NCBI RefSeq assembly: GCF_900094735.1 | Contig: NZ_FMBM01000002.1 | Coordinates: 1,302,001 to 1,366,000 of the forward strand | Origin: Saliniramus fredricksonii | Lineage (GTDB): Bacteria; Pseudomonadota; Alphaproteobacteria; Rhizobiales; Beijerinckiaceae | DNA: 64,000 bases | Direction of reading: 5' to 3' | Shown here: piece after piece, positions 37,566-47,154 of the stretch | Layout: every line of letters starts with the position of its first letter | Numbering within the stretch: the stretch's first letter is position 1 | Made by a program: the position numbers and the translations under genes | Notes under the pieces: generated by a model | Told to the model about the DNA's origin: nothing | The model's input: the letters and a program-made list of their open reading frames with translations, nothing else | Database searches by the model: none

Positions 37566-38807
37566 ATGACCGAGTCGATTCAGTCCGTCTCTTTCCTGAT
37601 CTTTCTGATTGGTGCGCTCGTTGCCACGGCTCTTGTCGCGAAGGCATTGCTTGATCGAACGCGCGTCCCTGCGCTGATCGGCTTCATGGCGCTCGGCTTC
37701 GCCCTGCGCCTGGCGGATGACAGGTGGAGCATTCTGTCAGAGCGTGCTGATTTCACCTTCGAGGTTCTGGCCGAGCTCGGGATCATCGTGCTGCTGTTCC
37801 GCGTCGGGCTGGAGAGCGATCTGCAGGGGCTTCGTCGACAATTGCGCAGTGCGAGCGTGATCTGGATCGGCAACGTCGCGCTCAGCGCGGGGCTGGGCTA
37901 CCTCGTGATGATCTATCTGCTTGGTTTTGCGCAGATTCCGAGCCTGATCGCCGCCGTCGCTCTGACGGCGACGAGCATCGGTGTCTCTCTGGCCATGTGG
38001 CGTCAGCACGAGGCGCTCGGGACGCGCAAGGGGCAGATCCTGACCGATGTCGCCGAGATGGATGATCTGTCAGGGGTGGCGCTGATGGTCCTGCTTTTTG
38101 CCATTCTTCCGGTGTTGCGCGAGACGGAGGGCGCTGTTTCGGCAAACGGCGAAATTTTCCGGGCATTGCTTGGTACGGGTGGTGCCTTCTTTCTGAACTT
38201 CGTCCTCTTTGCCGGCCTGTGCATCGCCTTCGCCCGCTACGGCGAGGAGCGCCTGACGACGGCGTTCAAGCGATTTGCCTCACAGCCGGAACTGATGGTC
38301 TTCGTGGCCGGAATCGCGATCCTGATTGCCGGTGTGGCCGCATGGCTCGAATTTTCCGCAGCGCTCGGCGCGCTTTTCGCCGGGCTGGCATTCAGCCGTG
38401 ATCCTGAAGCCGTCAATATTGATGCCGGTTTCAGCGGTGTCTATCATCTCCTCGCGCCTTTCTTCTTCATCGGCATCGGGCTCGCCGTCGAGGTTGACGC
38501 GATCGGGGCGGCGCTCTGGATCGGCCTCGTACTGACGCTGGTCGCGATCGCGGGCAAGGTTCTCGGCGCTGCCATCCCCAGCCTGCTCACCACCGGTTCG
38601 GTCGGGTCGACCCTGATTGGCGTGAGCCTCGTGCCGCGCGCGGAAATCACCATGATCATCATGGAACGTGGGCGACAGCTCGGCGACTGGGCCGTCCCTG
38701 CAGAGTTGTTTGCCGCTTTCGTGCTGGTATCAGTGCTTACCTGCCTCGTGGCGCCGATCGTGCTTGAGCTTCTGTTTCGGCGCTGGCCCGAAGATGTGCG
38801 CTCGTGA
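37566..38807 (+). CDS. Monovalent cation:proton antiporter, CPA2/Kef type
   Basis: 413 residues with about 12 hydrophobic segments. It starts SVSFLIFLIGALVATALVAKAL, followed by RVPALIGFMALGFALR and ELGIIVLLFRVGLESD, the CPA2 signature region. ALTATSIGVSLAMW and the acidic ILTDVAEMDDLSGVAL (transport Asp pair) are typical. It lacks the cytosolic TrkA-N/RCK domain of full-length KefB/KefC. Role: potassium or sodium exchange for protons. The start has AGGAGG 5 nt upstream. Confidence 0.9.
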   Translation: MTESIQSVSFLIFLIGALVATALVAKALLDRTRVPALIGFMALGFALRLADDRWSILSERADFTFEVLAELGIIVLLFRVGLESDLQGLRRQLRSASVIWIGNVALSAGLGYLVMIYLLGFAQIPSLIAAVALTATSIGVSLAMWRQHEALGTRKGQILTDVAEMDDLSGVALMVLLFAILPVLRETEGAVSANGEIFRALLGTGGAFFLNFVLFAGLCIAFARYGEERLTTAFKRFASQPELMVFVAGIAILIAGVAAWLEFSAALGALFAGLAFSRDPEAVNIDAGFSGVYHLLAPFFFIGIGLAVEVDAIGAALWIGLVLTLVAIAGKVLGAAIPSLLTTGSVGSTLIGVSLVPRAEITMIIMERGRQLGDWAVPAELFAAFVLVSVLTCLVAPIVLELLFRRWPEDVRS

Positions 38808-38897
38808 AGGCTTGCGCGGCTCCGGTGATATTCAGCCCTTGACCGATGGGTCCGGGGCATAGGGATTGCGACATTGCGCGAGCATTTGACCGCAAGG

Positions 38898-39352
38898 GGG
38901 CGATCTTGTCGCGAAGGTGGTGGCAATCTGATGGCGGCGTAATCTCCAGGTGTTCCAACCCATCCAACCGGCGTCGGCAACCGCCAGGGAGATAATGCCA
39001 TGAACCAGACTACAGACACGACCAAGCGTGCTACTGTGCAGCAACGCCTGTTACGACTCCATCGAGGAACGGCTTCGGCAGAACACTCGCGCTACGATTG
39101 AGGCGCTGTTCGAAGAAGAGCTTGCGGCCGTGATCGGACGCTGACGCGACGACTGCGGCGAAAACTTTTCGATGCTGCTCTCGGCGCTGCTGCTTGCCTC
39201 CGCTCGGATCCAGATGCGCAAGGTTGATGGATCGAATACCCTCTCTCAACCGATCAATCCGATCACGCTTGACCTCGCCGCCCGAGCGGCGAAACCTTCA
39301 CATGCCTGGAGCACATCGCCAGGGAATTTCCACCAGATCCGAGACAGGACCC
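38898..39352 (+). mobile_element. Shrunken, decayed copy of the IS256-family element
   Basis: About 455 bp. The left end (GTCGCGAAGGTGGTGG) and right end (AATTTCCACCAGATCC) match the ends of the element at 15533-16938. Between them are only the transposase start (MNQTTDTTKRA, from 39000) and its last residues (QMRKVDGSNTLSQPI to DLAA). The middle ~1 kb is deleted and the start frame stops early. It cannot encode transposase but might be moved by one. Confidence 0.8.
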
Positions 39353-39361
39353 GAGGCCCGT

Positions 39362-39520
39362 ATTGATAGCGCCACTTATCTGGGTAGCCGCATGGAATAT
39401 GCTGTCAGGAGTGGCAACACGACACTGCTGGTCTCGCGACCGATCGACGAGCCGCGCTTCGCACCCGGTGACCCTGTCGGCATCGCCGTGGACCCTGCCG
39501 GCATTACGCGTCTCGACTGA
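39362..39520 (+). pseudogene. C-terminal remnant of an ABC importer ATPase (TOBE domain)
   Basis: Reads IDSATYLGSRMEYAVRSG and ends VGIAVDPAGITRLD before a stop. This is the end of the TOBE domain of PotA/MalK-type ATPases. The rest of the gene is absent; the IS256 relic lies directly upstream and presumably replaced it. Confidence 0.7.
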
Positions 39521-39530
39521 AGCAAAAAGA

Positions 39531-39839
39531 ATGAACGAAGCCATCGCAGATCGCCAAAATTATGCCTGTGACCTCGCGAGGCACGCAGGTGCCCCAGCGC
39601 TCGACTTCTTCGAACGGCGCGAGACACTCGCGGTCGAGACCAAGGCGACAGCGCAGGACGTGGTCAGCCATGCCGACCGAGCGATCGAGGCGCTGATCCG
39701 CTAACAGATCACTGCGGCCTTCCCCGATGACGCGATCCTCGGCGAGGAGGGCGCGCCCAGACCGGGGACGAGCGGCTTCACCTGGGTGATCGACCCGATC
39801 GACGGAACCATGCCGGTCGCGTTCCGGCCCATGCCGTGA
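39531..39839 (+). pseudogene. Inositol-monophosphatase-family gene, broken and truncated
   Basis: Starts MNEAIADRQNYACDLARHAG, 10 bp after the ATPase remnant. An in-frame TAA at 39702 interrupts it after 57 codons; the frame then continues with FPDDAILGEEGA and WVIDPIDGT, the metal-binding motifs of the IMPase/HisN family. It stops at 39839 with the second half missing. The original operon was probably an ABC importer plus IMPase-like phosphatase. Confidence 0.8.
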
Positions 39840-39982
39840 CGCCGGTTCACCCGGCACAAGTCCATCTGGCGCAGGTGGCACATGCGAAACGCGGAAAAAA
39901 TCCGGCACGTTCGTGTGCGCCCCGGGCCGGGCAACTCCATTGAGAGCGACCGGTCCGGGTGCGTGTCAGGCTGAGGCGGGCT

Positions 39983-41653
39983 CTATTGGACGATCCGCCC
40001 GTCGAGACCGGGAGCAAAGTCCGGCCTTTCAGCCAGATACGCGGCTAACACATCCGCAATGTCGATCGCCGTGTCGTAGCCGTTTCTCCCCGCGCTTTCG
40101 AGCATGGCGTAGCCGTCACCTCCGCGTGCCATGAAATTGTTGGTGGCGATCGTGTAGGTCGCGCCCGGATCGATCGGGGTCCAGCCGTCGGGCGTCGCGA
40201 CTTCCACGTTGGAAACGCGCCCCGAATTTGCGGGGATGGTGGGATCGAGCCTGAAACGCAGCCCGGAGACCTGCGGGAACCGACCGGCGCCTTCTTCGAT
40301 GCCGTTGACCCCATGCTCCAGGGCCGCGAGGATCGCCTCACCCGAGACATCCAGGGTATAGAGCGTGTTCTGGAACGGGAGGACCGTCAGAACGTCGCCG
40401 ACCGTAACCATTCCAGGTTCGAGTGAGGCGCGAAGCCCGCCGCCATTCGTGATCGCCATGGTCACGCCGGCTGCAGCCATGCGCGCAACCATGGCATCGG
40501 CCACCGTATTGCCCATCTCGCACTCACCGGCGCGACAACTCTCTCGGCTGCCATCAATCCCCGCACCGAGTTCGGCAACGGGCGTGCGGCGCAGTTCGTC
40601 GATCGGCCCGGCCAGTGCAGCGACGCGGGCCGCGACGTCTCCGGCTTCGTCATAGGCGACCATCGTCAATTCGATCGTATCACCGGATGCCGCGATGACG
40701 GCACCATCCTCGTCGAACTCGACTGCGAGATCGCCAAGGTACCGCGAGAAGGCATAAGCCTGAACGATCGGCACGGCGCGGCCCGACGGGCTGGCCACCA
40801 TCGTGGCATAGGCAGGTGCGTCCGCCACGGCATTCGACAGCAGGGTATGGCTGTGCCCGCCGACGATCAGGGAAATGCCGTCGACCGACGCGGCCAGGGC
40901 CTGATCCTGCACGAAACCCAGATGCGAGAGAACGATGATGTTGTCGACACCCATGCGCTTCAGCCGGGCTGCGGCTTCGCGCAAATGTTCGACCGGGTCT
41001 GCAAACGACACCACTTCCCCGGGCGAGGACAGGAATACGGTATCCGGCGTCGTGACGCCGAGGATGCCGATGCGCACGCCCGCGCGCTCGATCACGAGAT
41101 GGTCGCGCACCAGTTCGGCCAGCGGGTGCCCGGCTTCGACATGCGTATTGCCCGAGACGATCGGGAATTGCGCCGTGGCCAGCATTTCCGCCAGCGAATC
41201 AGGACCGCGATTGAACTCGTGGTTGCCCAGCGTCATCGCGTCGAAACCGATCATGTTCATCATTTCCACTTCGGCCTTGCCGCCGAACGTGGTGTAGAAC
41301 AACGTCCCTTGACTCTGGTCGCCGGCGTCGAGCGTGAGGACCGGCACACCCGTCTCCGCGATCGCCTCGCGCCGTTTCCGAATTGCGCTGGCAAGCCGTG
41401 CGGCACCGCCGAAACAATTGCCCTCTTCAAGCGCGCTCCCGCCACAGGCGCCGGTGCTGGCCGCGACAGGTTCCAGCCGGCTGTGCATGTCGTTGATATG
41501 CAGGATATGCACCTGCTGCCCGTTTCCTGCGCGCGGGGAACGCATTGTGAATACGCCGGCACTGGCAACCGCCATGGTCGCACCGGCAATTTGCAGTAGC
41601 CGTCGACGGTTGATCGCAGGCATGGCTGCTCCTGTGACAAGTTTGCGATTCAT
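39983..41653 (-). CDS. Periplasmic 5'-nucleotidase / 2',3'-cyclic phosphodiesterase family
   Basis: 556 residues. Tat-type signal (INRRRLLQIAGATMAVASAG), so the protein is exported folded. The metallophosphatase domain has HINDMHS, LDAGDQSQG, LGNHEFNRG, SHLG and GGHSH, which ligate the two metals. The C-terminal 5'-nucleotidase domain has NGGGLRASL and NTLYTLDVSG, and TIATNNFMARGGDGY for substrate stacking. Substrate is likely nucleotides or related sugar nucleotides, releasing phosphate in the periplasm. It may start at 41623 (MPAINRRRLL). It lies next to an importer operon that also encodes phosphatases. Confidence 0.92.
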   Translation of the reverse strand: MNRKLVTGAAMPAINRRRLLQIAGATMAVASAGVFTMRSPRAGNGQQVHILHINDMHSRLEPVAASTGACGGSALEEGNCFGGAARLASAIRKRREAIAETGVPVLTLDAGDQSQGTLFYTTFGGKAEVEMMNMIGFDAMTLGNHEFNRGPDSLAEMLATAQFPIVSGNTHVEAGHPLAELVRDHLVIERAGVRIGILGVTTPDTVFLSSPGEVVSFADPVEHLREAAARLKRMGVDNIIVLSHLGFVQDQALAASVDGISLIVGGHSHTLLSNAVADAPAYATMVASPSGRAVPIVQAYAFSRYLGDLAVEFDEDGAVIAASGDTIELTMVAYDEAGDVAARVAALAGPIDELRRTPVAELGAGIDGSRESCRAGECEMGNTVADAMVARMAAAGVTMAITNGGGLRASLEPGMVTVGDVLTVLPFQNTLYTLDVSGEAILAALEHGVNGIEEGAGRFPQVSGLRFRLDPTIPANSGRVSNVEVATPDGWTPIDPGATYTIATNNFMARGGDGYAMLESAGRNGYDTAIDIADVLAAYLAERPDFAPGLDGRIVQ

Positions 41654-41848
41654 ACTTGCGCCCCTCCAGATGATTGAGCCAGCTAATGGAATTATTTGTC
41701 CTGGAAACTTGCTTATGAATCAGTTGAGCATCAATTTTGTGACGATGGATACTTTAAATAAGATTTCTGACACTTAATAGACGCAATAATGTTTCGAGCT
41801 CACCTTGGGAAAGGCAAGCCTGAAATCCGCGTTTCCCCGGCATGATCC

Positions 41849-42751
41849 TCACCCAAGCCCGGACATCGCATTGACGCGCCCGTCGCGATGGAAGGCGCGT
41901 GCGGCGGCGAAGAAGGCGGTGACGAGAATGTCGGCGGGACCGCTCAGTCGAAACACCGATTCGGCGCAGGGCGGAGCGATGCCGATCACGCCGATGCGCC
42001 GGATGGCATCGGTCCGACCGGTCCCGTGGCGCCACATGAAACCGACGCCCATGCGGTTGACGACTGCCTCATAGACGGCGTCACGCGTATCGAGGACGAG
42101 ACGTGGCCTGGGTGACAATCCGGCCTTGCGGAATGCACTGTCGACGAGCCTTTGCGTCGAAGAGCCGCTGCTGCGGAAAAGCAGCGGCAGCCGGGCCAGC
42201 TGCTGGCAATCGACATTGTCGAACCGCGCGATCGGATCGCCCGGATGCGCGATGGCGACGACTTCCTGCTCGATCAGGGTCTCGCGCTCGAAGCGCTGAT
42301 CCGGCGGCAGATTGGGCAGGATGCCGATATCGACCCGCCGTTCCACCACCGCATCGATGATGCCGGCATAATCGTGCGAGATCACCTCGATCTGCACGCC
42401 GGGATAACCACGCTGAAAGGCGCCGATCAGGGCCATGCCGGGCATGGCGTTGCCCAGACCGATGCGCAACAGGCCCGACGAGGTGGCACGCCGGCGCGCG
42501 AGAACCTGCTCCGCCCGGGCCTCGAGATGCTCGATTTCCTCGAACAGGCCGACCAGTTCCGAGCAGAACGGTGTCGGTATCAGGCGCCCGTCACAGCGCT
42601 CGAACAGGATGGCGCCGCTCTGTCGCTCCAGCTCGCGGATCTGTTGCGTGATCGCAGGCTGCGAAACGCCGACACTGCGTGCAGCGGCTGCATAGGAGCC
42701 CTTCAGGGCGACGGCCTGCAAGGCCCGCCGCGCAGCCGGTGAGGGTTTCAT
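41849..42751 (-). CDS. LysR-family transcriptional regulator
   Basis: 300 residues. The N-terminal winged HTH reads RRALQAVALKGSYAAAARSVGVSQPAITQQIRELE-like (SYAAAARSVG, QPAITQQIRELE are the helix-turn-helix). A two-lobed effector domain follows (LRIGLGNAMPGM, QEVVAIAHPGDP). It is divergent from the HAD-phosphatase/ABC operon across 106 bp, the usual arrangement for a LysR regulator and its target. The effector may be the imported compound or its product. Confidence 0.93.
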   Translation of the reverse strand: MKPSPAARRALQAVALKGSYAAAARSVGVSQPAITQQIRELERQSGAILFERCDGRLIPTPFCSELVGLFEEIEHLEARAEQVLARRRATSSGLLRIGLGNAMPGMALIGAFQRGYPGVQIEVISHDYAGIIDAVVERRVDIGILPNLPPDQRFERETLIEQEVVAIAHPGDPIARFDNVDCQQLARLPLLFRSSGSSTQRLVDSAFRKAGLSPRPRLVLDTRDAVYEAVVNRMGVGFMWRHGTGRTDAIRRIGVIGIAPPCAESVFRLSGPADILVTAFFAAARAFHRDGRVNAMSGLG

Positions 42752-42783
42752 GGCGCGATTCCCAACAAGTTCTTAACGCGGAT

Positions 42784-42798
42784 GAAAGTCTAGCTTTC
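42784..42798. promoter_or_regulatory. Candidate LysR operator
   Basis: GAAAG-TCTAG-CTTTC, an interrupted palindrome in the divergent region between the lysR gene and the importer operon. It is about 30 bp upstream of the regulator's start and 60 bp upstream of the HAD gene. Confidence 0.45.
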
Positions 42799-42857
42799 GT
42801 CTGTAACAGGAATGTCAAAGCCGCAGCCCATCGTCTCCGTATCGAGAGGGACGAGGC

Positions 42858-43637
42858 ATGAAGCGACCGCACGACGATTTTCCCGACACATCCCGCATCG
42901 CCACGGCGAAGGCGATCCTGTGCGATCTCGACGGATGCCTGATCTGTGGGGACCGCGTGCTGCCGGGAATCCCCGCCTTCATCGCGCAGCACCGTGACCG
43001 GCTCTGGATCGTGTCGAACAATTCCACCGACACGCCCGAGAGCCTGTCGCTGCGGCTGGAGCGTCTCGGCATCGCGGTATCGGCGCAGCGGATCATCCTC
43101 GCCGGCGCCGAGACGCTGCGGCGTCTCGCGCATGTGGAGCCGGCGCCGGCGATCGCCCTGCATGCCGCGCCGGTCATGGCGGCATTCGCGGAAGGGATCG
43201 GCCTGCGGCTGACGAACGCGAATCCGGACACGGTCGTGCTCTGTCGTGATACCGGAATGACCTATGCAAGCCTCGCCCGGGCGCTGCGCCAGCTACAGGC
43301 TGGCGCGCGGCTCGTCGTCGCCAATCCCGACACCTGTCACCCATCTGCGGAAGGCGACGCCGTTCCCGAGACCGGCGCCCTGCTCGCCGCCATTCATGCC
43401 GTGCTGCCCGATCACCCGTTCGAGAGCCTCGGCAAACCGGCACCCACCCTGTTCGACATCGCCCTTGCCCGGGCCGGATTGCGCGCGTCGGAAGCCGTCA
43501 TGATCGGCGACAACGACGCGACTGACGGGCATGGCGCCCGCGCGCTCGGCATCCCCTTCATCCTCGTTGATCCCGCAAGAGGCGCCGCGGCGATCATGGA
43601 GCGGGCGGCGACCGCCACGGAGAGAACCTCATGCTGA
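42858..43637 (+). CDS. HAD-superfamily phosphatase (NagD/PGP-like, type IIA)
   Basis: 259 residues. Motif I is ILCDLDGCL (nucleophile Asp), motif II VSNNST, the C2 cap follows, then KPAPTLF with the motif III Lys, and IGDNDATDG with the motif IV acids. Enzymes of this group dephosphorylate small organic phosphates such as glycerol phosphate, phosphoglycolate or nucleotides. It is the first gene of a six-gene operon and overlaps the permease start by 7 bp. Confidence 0.88.
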   Translation: MKRPHDDFPDTSRIATAKAILCDLDGCLICGDRVLPGIPAFIAQHRDRLWIVSNNSTDTPESLSLRLERLGIAVSAQRIILAGAETLRRLAHVEPAPAIALHAAPVMAAFAEGIGLRLTNANPDTVVLCRDTGMTYASLARALRQLQAGARLVVANPDTCHPSAEGDAVPETGALLAAIHAVLPDHPFESLGKPAPTLFDIALARAGLRASEAVMIGDNDATDGHGARALGIPFILVDPARGAAAIMERAATATERTSC

Positions 43638-44563
43638 TCTTTCTCCTGCGTGCCCTCGCCAAGATGGCCGTGACGCTCTTCGTGATCGTCACCATCGTCT
43701 TCTTCGCCACCCGTCTGTCCGGCGATGCGATCGATTTCATCGGCGGTGACGCGCTCGACGCCCAGAGCCGGGCCGAGCTGATCGTCTATTATGGCCTGCG
43801 CGAGGACATGGTCACCCAGTACTGGCGCTTCCTGCGCGGCATGATCGAGGGCGAATTCGGCCTCTCCCTGATCGAGCGCCGCCCGGTCACCACGATCTTC
43901 CTGGAGCGGGTCGGACCGACCCTGCAACTGGTCGGGACGGCCATCCTCGTTACCCTCGTGATCGCCATCCCCGCCGGCATCTATGCCGCGATCCGGCGCC
44001 GGTCGAACGGAGCGAAGGCGGTGATGACCGGCGCCTTCATCGGTTACGCCACGCCCAATTTCGTGATGGCGACGCTGCTGCTGCTGGTCTTCTCCTACTG
44101 GCTGCGCCTTCTCCCGAGCGCGGGCAACGGCAGCGGGGCGCATTTCATCATGCCGGTCACGGCCCTCTCGCTGACCTATATCGCGGCGCTGATCCGTTAC
44201 ACCCGCAACGCCACCCTTGACGTGCTCGGCCAGGACTACCTGCGCACGGCGCGGGCCAAGGGGCTGCCCGAGCGCACGGTGATCACGCGTCACGCCATGC
44301 GCAACACCCTGATCACGGTGCTCTCCGTCTTCGGCCTGATGGTGACGGCCCTGGTCTCTGCGGGTGCCGTGGTGATCGAAACCGTCTTCTCCTGGCGGGG
44401 AATCGGCGATCTCCTCGTCACGGCAGCGATCCGGCGCGATTACCCGGTCCTGCAATTCGGTGTCCTCGCCGTGGCGAGCGCCGTCATCGTCATCAACATC
44501 CTCACCGATATCGCCTACGCGCTGGTGGATCCGCGCGTGCGGCTGGGAGCGCGGACATCATGA
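43631..44563 (+). CDS. ABC importer permease, DppB type
   Basis: 310 residues, six TM helices. It begins LLRALAKMAVTLFVIVTIVFFATRLSGD and carries the BPD_transp_1 core with TARAKGLPERTVITRHAMRNTL, the EAA-like cytosolic loop that contacts the ATPase. Oligopeptide/dipeptide/nickel family. It overlaps the HAD gene by 7 bp and the next permease by 4 bp (ATGA). Confidence 0.93.
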   Translation: MLIFLLRALAKMAVTLFVIVTIVFFATRLSGDAIDFIGGDALDAQSRAELIVYYGLREDMVTQYWRFLRGMIEGEFGLSLIERRPVTTIFLERVGPTLQLVGTAILVTLVIAIPAGIYAAIRRRSNGAKAVMTGAFIGYATPNFVMATLLLLVFSYWLRLLPSAGNGSGAHFIMPVTALSLTYIAALIRYTRNATLDVLGQDYLRTARAKGLPERTVITRHAMRNTLITVLSVFGLMVTALVSAGAVVIETVFSWRGIGDLLVTAAIRRDYPVLQFGVLAVASAVIVINILTDIAYALVDPRVRLGARTS

Positions 44564-45450
44564 CGACACCGATTGCACTCTCTTCCCGGGCCGGGTCCGG
44601 CGGCCCGCTCGCCCTGTGGCACGATGCCGGCCTGCTCGAACGCGGCGCCTTCATCCTGGGGCTCACCCTGCTCGCAGCGGCCTTGTTCGCCCCGTATATC
44701 GCGCCGGTCGATCCGAATGCGCAGAGCCTGCTGGCGCGCCTGCGCCCGCCCCTGGGTTTCGACCGTGCCGTTTCCGGCTACTGGCTGGGCACGGATGAGC
44801 TGGGTCGCGACATCCTCTCGCGTTCACTGCATGCCCTGCGCCTGACCATCGGCCTCGCCCTTGCCGGCGCGACGCTCGGCATGCTGCTCGGCCTCACGCT
44901 CGGCCTGATCGCCGGTCTCGTCGGCGGCATCGTGGATGACCTGATCGCGGGATTGATCGACATCCAGATCGCGGTGCCCTTCACCCTGATCGCGCTGCTC
45001 GCGGTCGCGCTGTTCGGGGGTGATCTGATCGTGCTGGTGCTGGTGCTCGGCATTGCCGGCTGGGAGACCTTCGGGCGCGTGGTGCGCGGCGAGGTGATCA
45101 AGCTGCGCGACCAGCCCTTCATGGAAGCGGCCCGCGCGGCCGGCGCCTCTCCCTGGCGGCTGGCGGTCAAGCATCTCCTGCCCAACCTGGTTTCCCCGCT
45201 CGTGGTGATGTTCGCGCTGAGCTTCGCCACCATCGTTCTTCTGGAGAGCACCCTGTCGTTTCTCGGTCTCGGCGTGCGACCGCCGACAGCGACACTCGGC
45301 TCCATGGTCGGCCATGGCCGCGCCTACATGCCGAATGCGCCTTGGCTGGTGATCACGCCGGCTCTCCTGATCCTCCTCGTCACCCTGGTCGTGCAGATCC
45401 TCGGCGATTTCCTGCGGGATCGCGCCGATGTCCGCCTGCGCGACCGGTAG
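44560..45450 (+). CDS. ABC importer permease, DppC type
   Basis: 296 residues. OppC_N-type beginning (ERGAFILGLTLLAAALFAPYIAPVDPN), then GTDELGRDILSRSLHALRLTIGLAL, a hallmark of DppC/OppC proteins, and the EAA loop EAARAAGASPWRLAVKHLLPN. It pairs with the preceding permease. Confidence 0.93.
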   Translation: MTTPIALSSRAGSGGPLALWHDAGLLERGAFILGLTLLAAALFAPYIAPVDPNAQSLLARLRPPLGFDRAVSGYWLGTDELGRDILSRSLHALRLTIGLALAGATLGMLLGLTLGLIAGLVGGIVDDLIAGLIDIQIAVPFTLIALLAVALFGGDLIVLVLVLGIAGWETFGRVVRGEVIKLRDQPFMEAARAAGASPWRLAVKHLLPNLVSPLVVMFALSFATIVLLESTLSFLGLGVRPPTATLGSMVGHGRAYMPNAPWLVITPALLILLVTLVVQILGDFLRDRADVRLRDR

Positions 45451-45458
45451 TGCGAAAC

Positions 45459-45475
45459 GGCGGCACGGTGCCGCC
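45459..45475 (+). other. Stem-loop before the solute-binding protein gene
   Basis: GGCGGCA, loop CGG, TGCCGCC, in the 61-bp gap between the second permease and the binding-protein gene. It may be an mRNA-processing or stability element that lets the binding protein be made in excess. Confidence 0.45.
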
Positions 45476-45511
45476 CCACTGACCTGCAACACGGCTATTC
45501 GGAGCAAGACC

Positions 45512-47080
45512 ATGAAACGCTTTTTTACAGGGACGGCCCTCGCGCTCAGCCTCGCCGCTCTCTCAGGCCTCTCGCCGGCACTCGCCCAGGAGCTGCGCGT
45601 CGGCGCGCAGAACGTCTCGAACTATCTCGATCCCGGCGAGGATCACTCGAATGTCGGCTCGCAATTCTACTACAACGCCTTCGACACGCTGATCGCGCGT
45701 GATCATGCCGGCGACGGCGGCTTCGTGCCCGGGCTTGCGACCGAATGGGAGCAGATCTCGCCGCAGGTGATCGAATTCACCATCCGTGAGGACGTCGTCT
45801 TTCATGACGGCACGCCGATGACGGCGCATGACGTCGTCTTCTCCCTCAACCGCATGTTTTCCCCGACTTACCCGCCCTACATGGTGCGCAAGCGCGACCG
45901 TCTGGGCAATTTCACCCGTGCCGAGCTGCGCCCGGACGGCAAGGTGCGCGTCTATACCGCCCAGCCCGAGCCGCTCTTCGAGACCCTGCTCTCGATGCAG
46001 CAGACCATGATCGTGCCCCAGGCCTATCTGATGGGCCTCGCCGGACATCCGCAAGCCGACGAGATCGCGGCCTACGAGGCTTTCGGCCTCGCCCCTGTCG
46101 GCACGGGCCCCTACCGCATCGCCGAGTTCATTCCCGGCGAGCGCATCGTCTATGAGCGCCACGCGGAATTCTGGGGCGAGCCGGCCCCCTATGAGCGCGT
46201 CATCGTCACCCGCATCCCCGAGACCGTGAGCCGCGTCACGGCCCTGCGCTCGGGCGAGGTCGACATCATCACCAATATCGCCCCCGACCAGATCGAACTG
46301 ATCGAGAGTGATCCGGCCTTCAAGACTGAAGGATCGGTGACGCCCTTGTTCCATGTCATGATCATGAACGCGAACCATCCCGAAATCGCCGATCCGCGCA
46401 TCCGCCAGGCACTCAGCCTCGCCATTGATCGCGATCTTCTCAACGAAGCGCTCTGGCTCGGCATGGCCGAGGTGCCGTCGTCCCACACGATGGAGGAATT
46501 CGGCGATCTCTACATGCCCGAGCTCGAAACCTTCCGCCACGATCCCGAGGAAGCGCGTCGCCTTCTCGAAGAAGCCGGCTATGACGGTGCCGAGATCACC
46601 TACGACATCCATTCGCCCTCTTATTACACCAATGATCTGCTTGCCGCCCAGGCGATCATGGAAATGTGGGACGCTGTGGGCATCAACGGCGTGATCAACC
46701 CGCGCGAGAGCTGGACCGGCTGCTCGTCCGAGATGATGACCCGCACCTGGTCGAACCCGATGTATTTCGCCGATCCCTTCGGCTCCTTCGGCGTCATGTG
46801 GGCGCCGGGCGGACCCTCGGAGAGCTGCGAGCGGTTCAATACGGATGCGGCCTATGCCGAGACCTGGGAGCGATTCCGCTTCTCGGAAGATACCGCCACC
46901 CGCCGCGAGGCCTATGCGGAACTGATGGACCGCATCGCCGCCGATCCGCCCGTGCTGCCGCTCTACCGCCCGTTCGAGGCCTGGGGCATGCGCGCCGAGA
47001 TCGACTGGGCTCCCGCTGCCACGCATATCCCTTACGTGCTCGATTTCCGCGCCGGGCGCATCAGCGAGAACGAGTCCTGA
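45512..47080 (+). CDS. ABC importer periplasmic solute-binding protein (SBP_bac_5 / DppA type)
   Basis: 522 residues with a Sec signal peptide MKRFFTGTALALSLAALSG ending SPALAQ. The family 5 pattern is clear: FYYNAFDTLIARD, TEWEQISPQVIEFTIREDVVFHDGTPMTA in parts, DVVFSLNRM, and GTGPYRIAEFIPGERIV. Family members bind peptides, nickel, opines, glutathione or glycerophosphodiesters; specificity cannot be read from sequence. Phosphatases on both sides in the operon favour a phosphorylated ligand. Confidence 0.92.
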   Translation: MKRFFTGTALALSLAALSGLSPALAQELRVGAQNVSNYLDPGEDHSNVGSQFYYNAFDTLIARDHAGDGGFVPGLATEWEQISPQVIEFTIREDVVFHDGTPMTAHDVVFSLNRMFSPTYPPYMVRKRDRLGNFTRAELRPDGKVRVYTAQPEPLFETLLSMQQTMIVPQAYLMGLAGHPQADEIAAYEAFGLAPVGTGPYRIAEFIPGERIVYERHAEFWGEPAPYERVIVTRIPETVSRVTALRSGEVDIITNIAPDQIELIESDPAFKTEGSVTPLFHVMIMNANHPEIADPRIRQALSLAIDRDLLNEALWLGMAEVPSSHTMEEFGDLYMPELETFRHDPEEARRLLEEAGYDGAEITYDIHSPSYYTNDLLAAQAIMEMWDAVGINGVINPRESWTGCSSEMMTRTWSNPMYFADPFGSFGVMWAPGGPSESCERFNTDAAYAETWERFRFSEDTATRREAYAELMDRIAADPPVLPLYRPFEAWGMRAEIDWAPAATHIPYVLDFRAGRISENES

Positions 47081-47086
47081 CACGAC

Positions 47087-47119
47087 GATCGCGCCGCCCC
47101 GCCCCGGGGCGGCGCGATC
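47087..47119 (+). terminator. 14-bp perfect GC hairpin after the binding-protein gene
   Basis: GATCGCGCCGCCCC at 47087-47100, loop GCCCC, GGGGCGGCGCGATC at 47106-47119. It begins 6 bp after the stop of the binding protein and lies inside the operon. There is no T-run, so it is more likely an attenuator or RNA stabiliser that raises binding-protein levels over the downstream ATPase. Confidence 0.75.
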
Positions 47120-47154
47120 CCATCTCCCGTCATTCCAGACCGAAGAGACAGATC

